Below are positions 29,201 to 35,800 of a DNA stretch of 60,000 nt, in pieces. The notes below the pieces were generated by a model. The model worked only from the letters and a program-made list of their open reading frames with translations, was not told the DNA's origin and did no database searches. Each line of letters begins with the position of its first letter. Positions within the stretch are counted from its first letter, which is position 1. Location of the stretch: positions 2,902,501 to 2,962,500 of the forward strand of contig OX442318.1 in NCBI GenBank assembly GCA_949358305.1, given 5' to 3'. The stretch comes from Strigamia acuminata. Taxonomy: Eukaryota; Arthropoda; Chilopoda; Geophilomorpha; Linotaeniidae. The translations under genes and the position numbers were made by a program.

Positions 29201-30865
29201 GCCTTGCAAACCTTGCTACCTAGTCTTTGCCTATTCATGTAGGGAGTCTTTAATGTCTCGAAGTGGGTTTCTATTGCCGCAGTCAACTCCGCCAGCGGGG
29301 TCGCGGTCACCGACTTCGGATACACCAATCGTTTCAACTTTTCGTACAAAGTCGGGCCAACTGTCGTTAAAAACAAAGGGACTTGTTTCACTGCCGTCAC
29401 GTCATTCAGCTTCACGAACTGTTCAAACCGCTCGAGCCACAATTCCCAATCGTGCTGGTTAACTCCGGTGAAAAGGGGCAACATCCCCAACATCACTTGG
29501 TTCGCGGCCGTCATTGCGTGATTATAAATGTGGCTGGACTCGAAACTTGTCCCTTTCCGTGGCGACCAATCGAACGCGTCAATTCACGTCTGTCAGACGT
29601 GGAACGTCGCCGACAAAACTCGTAGAAAACAGAATAAAAAGTTTATTTCTTTCCACACATCAACACGTACGCCTTCAATTCTTGTGCAGAAACGACTTTC
29701 TAACTAATTGCACGTCATTTCACCTTGAGTTTCTGTTGTCCAAACTTTTCTTTATTTTTCGTAATTTCTTTCACTCTTTCAGTGCAGTTAGGAAGCAGTC
29801 TCTGCCTTCATCCACGTTAACACCAATGAATCCTGTATCCCATCGTGGATACCATTTTTATGTATCAATGTCACGACATAAACAACTTGTGAATTTCGTA
29901 TGTTCTCAAAATGAGCCGAAAAGAAAGAACACGTCTTTTTATACTCGACTCAGGCCGTCGTCTGCTCTATTTTATTCGTTGTTAATGATACAATAGTTGT
30001 TATGGCACCGTTGTTGCTAGTCAAACTAACAACAACAGTGCCACCTAGTGAGATCAATGTAGTTACATGCTTTTCTAAACACAACATAATTTATTATTAT
30101 TTGTCGTCTTAACAATAATTTATGTTTTAGTTTTCTTTTGATACTCATTTGTAATTTGTGGCCAGCAAGTTTAAGTAAAAATTTCAAATCAAAATTAGAA
30201 CTTGAAAAATACATAAGGTTATTCTGCAATTTTCGTTAAAAAATGTAAGTTTTGCACTTGAAGATGCAATTTTTCCACCAGAAGATGCGCATTCCTGCCT
30301 GCAAATGCATTTTTTTTGCTCGTAAATGCACCTTTCTATTAATAAGACCATTTCTGAAAACATAATATTCAGACCATTTTATTAATAATGTAATAATTTG
30401 TCGCTTTTTGTCATTTTATTCTTCCCTCTAAGCAATAATTTCAAGTCTCACCACTGTGTCGACTTACAAGTTAGTTCTCTTTCTCTACTCACCTCCAACT
30501 TGCGGCCACAAACTCGAAACAAAAAATCCAAATTAAAATTTGGACTCATATACCGCAACACTAGGTATCTCTGCTCTTTGTGTACAAACGAAGCAATGTC
30601 CCACGCCTCTGGCCGGCGAATACTTCCGTCCCAAAAACGTTGAATATTCTGCAGCATACCTCCACGAACATCACGAGCTAAATCAAAATTTTATTTTGAT
30701 ATTTACGAAATAAATGCACAAATCCGTGTGACACTCACGTAGTTTATCGAAATACGTGATTAATTGCAACGTATTTTCCATATGAACGTCGTCCATTACT
30801 TCGACGTTCCATTGCATAATACGATCGAAAATTGTTTGTGTCGCCATGTCCTTTAATGTCTTCAT
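23272..30865 (-). CDS. LRR-family paralog 6: complete gene with Gypsy element in intron 2
   Basis: Exons 30865-30739 (MKTLKDMA; donor GTGAGT), 30677-30493 (PRDVRGGMLQN, RRPEAWDIASFV, SPNFNLDFLF; donor GTGAGT) and 24378-23272 (acceptor CCGTAG, NVTKLTLPRN). Exon lengths and phases equal those of paralog 4. The LRR exon holds MPNLQELRIY, CPNLEKLFLVQC and KKLKRLDIFFC, and ends in an acidic tail (DEDDDED, EDSDDEDSDDGDG). Intron 2 is about 6.1 kb because a 5.5-kb Gypsy element inserted into it in the same orientation. Without the element and a degenerate exon copy it would be about 0.5 kb. An upstream in-frame Met exists at 30922, but homology favours 30865. All splice sites are intact, so expression is possible if the element's polyadenylation signal is bypassed. 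Function unknown. Confidence 0.75.
24557..24787 (-). repeat. 3-prime LTR of Gypsy B
   Basis: No difference from the 5-prime LTR seen by eye. Just before it on the sense strand is AGTAGGGGCGAA (24788-24799), the likely polypurine tract. Its AATAAA lies in the transcriptional direction of the host LRR gene and could truncate host transcripts. Confidence 0.9.
24979..27834 (-). CDS. Gypsy B Pol (reverse transcriptase, RNase H, integrase)
   Basis: Numbering from 27825: RT motifs DLRQAYLQV at 52 and the catalytic YLDD at 112-115; RNase H ATDASPFG with D261 and E303; integrase H480, H483, C513, C516, then D544, D598 and E634 with D-35-E spacing. After the integrase core (GTAVWYKSF) comes a roughly 200-residue Pro/Glu/Ser/Thr-rich, probably disordered tail ending in Lys/Arg (AEKKKGKRK). 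No chromodomain or envelope is recognised. No frameshift is visible. The only lesion is the upstream TAG that separates it from Gag, so this copy is near-intact and recent. Confidence 0.93.
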   Translation of the reverse strand, partial: ATPLVHVQKKDGSVRLCGDYRSTVNPVLQPDPYPLPKIPELLASIGGANWFSTLDLRQAYLQVPLSAESAEIAAVNTSRGLMAVTRLPFGTMPSAGVFQRIVVSVLVDIPRIWIYLDDILIATMSLEEHFVILKTIFSRLFKVGLKLAKEKCCLVKPMLNFLGFRISKSGITPICSRVEAVTKIDNPKDVKELRTFLGIINFYSVFVAHLAELAAPLYELLCLKTEWKWTERRQTAFEAIKGALTTSPILQFYSLDKVLVLATDASPFGVGAVLAHPDDAGNEQPVAYASRSLSAAEQNYSHLDKEALAIIFAVKKFNVYLQGRHFTVYTDHKPLLGIFGKDRPIPEVISPRLLRWSLLLSAYNFDLCYRKGEENTNADTLSRFPQGPPQQEVEETSVFLTELAQEDLMQADQIATATQSDVILKQLVSALQEGDRQLLAGSLVLKAYQVKFDELSLLRGVILWGERVVVPLDLRPKMLKLLHEGHPGIVIMKQRARHLVWWPGMNLEIVEFVKDCVMCGQNKSLPPHATPVAWPRAEGPWTRIHIDFAGPILRNMILLIVDAFSGWIEARAMVVATSTTTIGALRGVFATFGLPHLLVSDNGTQFTSQEFKDFTGRNGIEHIYAPPWHPQSNGQAERAVRWIKEKLAKITQGDLTLRLQRIMLLQHASFKGKGDQTPAYLFLGRELSTHLDLVRPRPSRQVKPSSVPAFRQLNVGTAVWYKSFPEVKPPWVAGVILERRGELVYVVRDITTQKTVVRHINHLRARGSSEVTLDKVTDSVETPTSQELVGGFPQQVMGVQIPTQQEEPAQSPERPAEEEIAEPVSPLEEAFQTPEIAQTPRTTVEVHPLSQIRELRPRTQKDPGIYAEISSDEEAPVGEPPQVMETPKTSRGKKGLKVSEMSYLVPREEEEQETSFQDGQPGTSTGHLEERRARVEERTRALAEKKKGKRK
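27835..29514 (-). CDS. Gypsy B Gag-protease (to start of reverse transcriptase)
   Basis: 559 residues. Residues 10-175 match the Gypsy Gag pattern with a WELWLERFEQF helix. Residues 208-250 are RGG/GRG repeats, typical of RNA binding. The zinc knuckle at 261-273 has spacing CX2CX3HX4C, one residue shorter than the classical CCHC. The protease active site is DTGS at 368-371. The ORF continues to RT-proximal residues (RPVPLPLRAAVDKEVDRLV) and stops at TAG 27835-27837. Pol resumes in the same frame directly after it (ATPLVHVQKKDGS). In Gypsy elements this spot usually has Trp before ATP, which a single G-to-A change would turn into TAG. About 340 bases of leader separate the LTR and this Met. 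Confidence 0.93.
   Translation of the reverse strand: MTAANQVMLGMLPLFTGVNQHDWELWLERFEQFVKLNDVTAVKQVPLFLTTVGPTLYEKLKRLVYPKSVTATPLAELTAAIETHFETLKTPYMNRQRLGSKVCKAGEGVEKYVNDLKILAQRCGFTTSTEVDNAVIDQVIRGVKYPPLVTQILVQLPITMGELLKLAMAHEVAAVTATGIDDALPIVETERPTGVVTPAAAVLQMSMGGRGGVARGRGRGFPARRDAPQNGSGNGQGRGRPGQGRGRGGLAWRRDGTPIACYRCGGQHFVRNCPYDAAYNPKTSPDRRRPPDANRGANFSGCETNEPDKDADGEENWRQRRVPVNAIRQEEEEDEFAVFQLATQDGTRSPPVVVPVTLNGENFTFLLDTGSERSLLNVKVCDVLLANNRIVPQDIKGTQVKLFAYQGRPIEVLGAIILKCVMNGNVQEVEFVIVANTGPSLLGRDVVDKFGWPTLMKVFTDRKEKMVSEAGNENTVLRMDTDARNIWDRLQEVIDQFSEVFSEELGTYTGTPVELVLKRDASPRFYRPRPVPLPLRAAVDKEVDRLVAQAVFRPIKFSR
29839..29854 (-). other. Candidate primer-binding site of Gypsy B
   Basis: One base after the LTR, the sense strand reads TGGTATCCACGATGGG, starting with the TGG expected for a tRNA 3-prime end. 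It differs from the TGGCGCAGTC of the two satellite-resident elements, so this is a separate lineage. Confidence 0.6.
29856..30086 (-). repeat. 5-prime LTR of Gypsy B, with promoter elements
   Basis: Sense begins TGTTGTGTTTAGAAAAGC. It contains CACTAGGTGGCAC, AACGAATAAAATAGAG (AATAAA) and GAGTATAAAAAGACG, a good TATA box. It ends GATACATAAAA. AATAAA preceding TATA means the polyadenylation signal for the 3-prime end could also act as an AT-rich promoter part. Confidence 0.9.
30138..30229 (-). pseudogene. Degenerate duplicate of exon 2 inside intron 2 of paralog 6
   Basis: The minus strand reads SSSNFDLKFLLKLAGHKLQ, the 3-prime half of the family exon 2, ending in ATGAGT instead of the donor GTGAGT. 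It lies between the real exon 2 and the Gypsy insertion and suggests partial duplication within the cluster. Confidence 0.6.
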
Positions 30866-31064
30866 GTTCGATTCTTCCGATACGACCAAAATTCCAACAT
30901 GGAATGCTAAATCTGTTAACAATAGTTACTGCAGCGACAAATAAACAAACCTCGAATTGTTAAACAAGTAATAAGCGCGCTCGAACTCATCCAAACTCAA
31001 ACATTGTGCTTCGGCTAAGGCAAAACCAGAAACCAAACGAAACAGTAAAAAATGAACAACCATT
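30866..31064. other. Upstream region of LRR paralog 6, no further gene seen
   Basis: Presumed promoter and 5-prime UTR of the minus-strand LRR gene. Partly similar to 22150-22300. No TATA box or other element is clear enough to mark. Confidence 0.4.
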
Positions 31065-31097
31065 GTGTACAATCTTGTGGTCCACAAGATTGTACAC
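31065..31097. repeat. Perfect 33-bp palindrome
   Basis: Arms GTGTACAATCTTGTGG and CCACAAGATTGTACAC are exact reverse complements separated by a single T (31081). It could form a cruciform or hairpin. No adjacent coding sequence explains it. Confidence 0.85.
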
Positions 31098-31174
31098 AGC
31101 AGTTGGAAAAGGAATACGCTTTAAGAAGAAAAAATTTCTGTTTAGCTTAAAAAAAATGAAATTATTATTTATTT

Positions 31175-32129
31175 TGTCATGAACCGGTTGTTTTAGATTA
31201 TCAAAACCGCGTTTGAAAGACGCGCCAGTACGACTTGGGGAGAGCCTGGTCCCGAATAAGGGCCCGGGCATCGATAAGCAACCTGGAGGGTGGCGGCAAG
31301 CTTATCCCCTCACTCAATCATTTACACAAATTTTAGCCGGGTTTGTTGGAATCGTAAAATAGAAGAAATACTGCACTCGCGATTACGAGGCTAATGCTAA
31401 GTTTGGATTGGACTCCTAATGGCGGAGCGGCCAAACCGAGCAAACGCGCACTAATCGCGCGCAAAAGACAAAATAATAACTCATCGGCCAAATAAATCAA
31501 ATCTCAAATCCTTCGACGAGTCTCAGCGGCATAAAATCACAATGAAAACAAAAGGTCTACGAAAGGAAAGGTAATCAAAGATGAAACGCGGAATTAAGCA
31601 CGCGAAATGACAATGAAAGAACTCAAACGTGCATAATCTAATAGCATGGAGTCACGCTGTGAGTTAACACAGGGAAAAGATCGCCAAATGCCAATGGCTA
31701 GTTAAAGCTCTTACAGGACTCATGGGCTTACACCTTCTGATCAGATCTGGCTTGTGTCAGCCCTGAGGTGGATCCATCACAGAAAATGAGGGGAAGCCAA
31801 TGAGGTAATAATCACATGAGCCAATCTAGCGCGTTCGTGAATAATTATCACGATGACTAAGATGCGTGTGACCAAACATTTAAATCAGCTTGGCTAAACT
31901 AAAGGAAATTAGGAGAGGGAACACTGAATATTACACAACTTAGACTAGTCTGATGTGGCAGAATTGAGCCACACCAGACCAAGTCAAGGGATAAACATGA
32001 ATAGGAAATGAAGACAAGATAGGACAAATTATATTAGGTTTAAAGATTTATTAATGAACACAAATCAAACAATGATAGGAACACAACAATTTGGTTGGGA
32101 AACAAAGCGCGTAAATACGGGCCGTGACA
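31175..32129 (-). mobile_element. Candidate solo LTR (955 bp)
   Basis: Ends are inverted (TGTCATGAACCGG at 31175, GGGCCGTGACA up to 32129), matching LTR-type TG...CA termini, and are flanked by ATTT on both sides (31171-31174 and 32130-32133), a possible 4-bp TSD in AT-rich DNA. On the minus strand an AATAAA (TTCATTAATAAATC, near 32050) suggests minus as sense. No ORF and no second LTR, so probably a solo LTR left by recombination. The family is not determined. Confidence 0.5.
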
Positions 32130-32183
32130 ATTTTTTTAGTGTATAATTAACAATAATTTTTCTGATGCAGTAGCTACTATTTC

Positions 32184-32410
32184 TGTTGTGTTTAGAAAAG
32201 ACTGGATTCCCGTGGATGAATAGATATGAGAGGTTTTATTCGCACACGATATGAAGCGCACGCCGTCTCATGAACAACGAGTGACCGGAAGTTCGTTCAC
32301 GTCACGTCATTGGTCACAAGCGTGAAAAATACACCCAACTCCCCCTAGTGGTAGGAGACCCTCATTCGGGATTTCAGGCACATTTGACCTGGTGACACAC
32401 AATAATAACA
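32184..32410 (-). mobile_element. Candidate solo LTR (227 bp)
   Basis: Begins TGTTGTGTTTAG and ends AATAATAACA (TG...CA), with a perfect 5-bp TSD ATTTC at 32179-32183 and 32411-32415. The minus strand has GTGCGAATAAAACC and CACTAGGGGGAG, similar to signals of the Gypsy B LTR, and one end shares the 17-base TGTTGTGTTTAGAAAAG with it. Strand is inferred from AATAAA only. Confidence 0.6.
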
Positions 32411-32824
32411 ATTTCAAATTCCATAAACTGCATCGTCGACTTTAAAATAACTTTAACAGAGTGGTTAAACCTACAGAATTTCTCTGGAAATAACACACAC
32501 ATATTTCCAGAGAATTACTCTGGAATTAGCGCTTGCCTAATTTTAAAGTCAATAATTATCAACGATTTTCCACGTAATTATCTAAATTGAAAATCCTGAA
32601 TGTATAATTTAATTTGAGGAATTGCAGGTGTGCATTATCGATCAACTTAAACGAAAAACTGTAATTTATACCATAAATATTTTTTTTATATTTTTAATAC
32701 ACTTCCGTGTCATTGCAACATTATATTTGCCAAGTTTCGTATCACGCATATTTCTGTTTAGCAGAAATCCAAAAATGTAAGTTTAGCTCAGCATCAATTA
32801 ATAATAATAATGGTTTAGAGTGTC
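32411..32824. other. AT-rich upstream region of the DEG/ENaC gene
   Basis: No coding signal. Contains a short inverted repeat, TTTCTCTGGAAAT near 32478 with ATTTCCAGAGAA near 32509. Probably holds the promoter and 5-prime UTR of the gene starting at 32825, but no motif is decisive. Confidence 0.4.
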
Positions 32825-35800
32825 ATGGCTAATCAAATCCGAAAAAGAATTCGCACAATAGTAAAACATTTAATAGCAGAAGAAGACCGAAGAAGAGCAT
32901 TTCCTCAAGAATTTTACCCAATGATCGATAAGAAACGCAATATTCTATTTCGTGTTTTTTGGACTCTTCTTGTCATCATCTGCATTCTCATTTATTCGTA
33001 CCAAATGTACGACCGCATATCCTACTATCTCTCCTGCCCAAAAGCTCTCGATGTCGCTGAAAAGAAGCTGGAAGAATTCACGATTCCTGATACACACGTG
33101 TGTGTGCCACTAAACAAGTATGTGAAGGACTACTACAACTCGCAAGATATCCCTATATTTGACAAGGATGCTGTTAAACCTTTGGATTCACTAATACCAA
33201 AACCTGATGTTGATCTCACAAAAATGTGGAATTTGAACTACAGTTTCCAAGTTATTCAGAGGGTATTTGCAATTGACGAGACACATAATCGCAAGGTAAT
33301 ATATCGAGATGCATAAACATTTTAATTTTTTTTTTACTATTTACATTATTAACAAGCTGTACCCGCCACGCGTTGCTGTGGCTCATAAATAGATCCAGTG
33401 GAAATAAATCCTGTGGAAATAAATCCCGAAAATCCCATGGAAATCCTGTGGAAATCCCGTCAAAATCCCGTGGTAATCCCATGGAAATAAATAAATCCCT
33501 TGGAAATAAATAAATCCCGTGGAAATCCAATGGAAATCCCGTGCAAATAAATCCCGTGCAAATCCAATGGAAATCCTGTGCAAATAAATCCCGTGCAAAT
33601 TCAATGGAAATCCCGTTCAAATAAATCCCGTGCAAATCCCATGAAAATCACGTGGAAATAAATAAATCCCTTGGAAATAAATAAATCCCTTGGAAATAAA
33701 TAAATCCTGTGGAAATCCCATGAAAATCACGTGCAAATCCAATGGAAATCCTGTGCAAATAAATCCCGTGCAAATCCCATGAAAATGACGTGGAAATAAA
33801 TAAATCCCTTGGAAATAAATAAATCCTGTGGAAATCCAATGGAAATCCCGTGCAAATCCAATGGAAATCCCGTGCAAATCCAATGGAAATCCCGTGCAAA
33901 TCCAATGGAAATCCCGTGCAAATCCAATGGAAATCCCGTGCAAATCCAATGGAAATCCCGTGCAAATAAATCCCGTGAAAATAAATCCTGTGCAAATCAC
34001 GAATCCATGGCTATGGCAATCGTTTTCATTCGTGCATATTTGCCGAATTGTTGAACAATAACTAAAAAACAGTAAAAACCAAAGGAATAAAAAATACTAA
34101 CAAAATATTTCGATGAAGCTGAATTCCGCCGTATTAATTGTTATTAATTCGTATCACGTCCGACGCACGTTTCCACTCGCTGGTCGCGTTCGTCCGTCGT
34201 ACTCGTTGTACGAACGTCTTTGCGACGTTTTTCCTCCAAAAATGGCCGCCGTCGCCTTTAAAATGTTCGTCTGGTGTTGGTGCCGAATATTCCCCGAAAA
34301 AAAAACGCTCAAAAACTTAAAAATAAGCATTCTGGCAATGCTGCTGCTGCTTAACACACACCTGAGATGGACGCCGCCATCTTGGATCCACGCCAGGTTT
34401 GAATAGGGTGCGAAGCGTGCAACAGATGGCGTTAGAATCGACGCCGCCATGTTTGTTTGGAAAAAGCACGTTTTTACCTGTTACAGGTGTCTCGAAACAT
34501 GTCACAGGTATCACAGGTTCATAAGAACATTCCCCAATTCAAACTCAACGTTGTGTCCAAATTTCAAATCAATCGGTCAAGAACTTTTGGAGTGCATACA
34601 TATTGAACAGAAAACACAGTTACATTTTTATTTATATAGATGCATGCATTCATTCCATTCTAATTCCAGAAACATGTTGATTTGAATCAAACTCTCACAC
34701 AAGAATTAAATCCAAGGGGTACATGTACCAGAGTAGAGGGTCATTTCTCTAAATTAATTATAACTGTTTCAAAAGAAGTTAATTTAATATTTCAATTACA
34801 GTTGGAAGAACACTGTATGACTCTGAAATATACACAAGAGTAGGCTACGATTTAAAAATACCAGAGTTGAAACCAGCAATATCCCTAACACTAGTAAACA
34901 CTGTACATAAGTATACATGTGTCACTTGAGATTAATGTTTAACCAATTATGCTAATCAGTTTGCTCATGTTTGCTAGTCATTGATGTATAAAACGTTCAA
35001 ATAAGACTCTTAATGTTCTTAATCTTAGATAGCACTGAAGTTCCCTTTAGATTTCCAATATGGATATGGCATTGGTTCAGCAACAAATAGCAAAGTTGGA
35101 TTTCGTTTCAAAGAGGTGAGTAAGTGAGTCCTAGGTGGCAGTGATTAAAAAATAAAATAATTTTAAATGGAGAATATGACAACAAAAGTGATGTCATTGT
35201 GCATACAATAAGCAAATGATTCAAATCTAACAATTTGCTGTCATAGTAAGCTGAATTTGCTAAGTTTGATTTTGAAAAAAAATTTGGAGCATAATTTAAC
35301 TGAATTTGTTGCCGATATCTTGGATATCTTGGATATCTTGGATACAAGGCACCATCAAGCAATCGTATTTCATTAACTAGATTTTTGTTTCAGCATCATT
35401 TAATAAGCACACCAGATGCTCCCTGTGTGCCAATGCAGAATTACGTAGAATGCGGAACAAAATGTACTAAAACAATATTAAAGAAAAACCCGTGTTGGTA
35501 ACAATATATCATTTAGGATTAACTGCATGTTGCACAGATCGCCAATTTAAGAAAAAATACTTTTTATCATTAAACAGGTTACCATACAGGCCACGTCTTT
35601 CCAAAGGACATCACCTAGAGCTCTGCAATAATTCTATAGCTACTTTGAAAATGTACAAGAAAAACTCATATGATATAATGGCACCGACCCCTGAAGTCGA
35701 CTGTAACTGTACTAGGAGCTGTGGAAGTGTACTGGTTGATTCCGTGTTTCAATTAGAGCCTAGTAACAACAACACAAGTACTAACTCTATGTACTTACTC

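Larger units (their letters stand above)
24557..30086 (-). mobile_element. Ty3/Gypsy LTR retrotransposon B, full length (5530 bp)
   Basis: LTRs at 24557-24787 and 29856-30086 (231 bp) show no difference by eye, so insertion is very recent. A 5-bp TSD TAATT (24552-24556 and 30087-30091) fits if the LTR includes a terminal TTTTA; with conventional TG...CA ends (24562-24787 and 29861-30086) no clean TSD is seen. Sense strand minus: gag with RGG repeats and zinc knuckle, DTGS protease, then reverse transcriptase, RNase H, integrase and a long Pro/Glu-rich C-terminus. The single gag-pol frame is broken by one TAG (27835-27837). It lies in intron 2 of LRR paralog 6, in the same orientation. Confidence 0.93.

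Noticed and set aside
33617-34000. Minus-strand ORFs rich in Gly/Ile/Phe in the channel-gene intron
   Set aside because: Translation of the 22-bp minisatellite in several frames; no start context or domain.
34113-34450. Plus- and minus-strand ORFs in the GC-rich part of intron 1
   Set aside because: They overlap on both strands inside an interspersed repeat and have no known domain.
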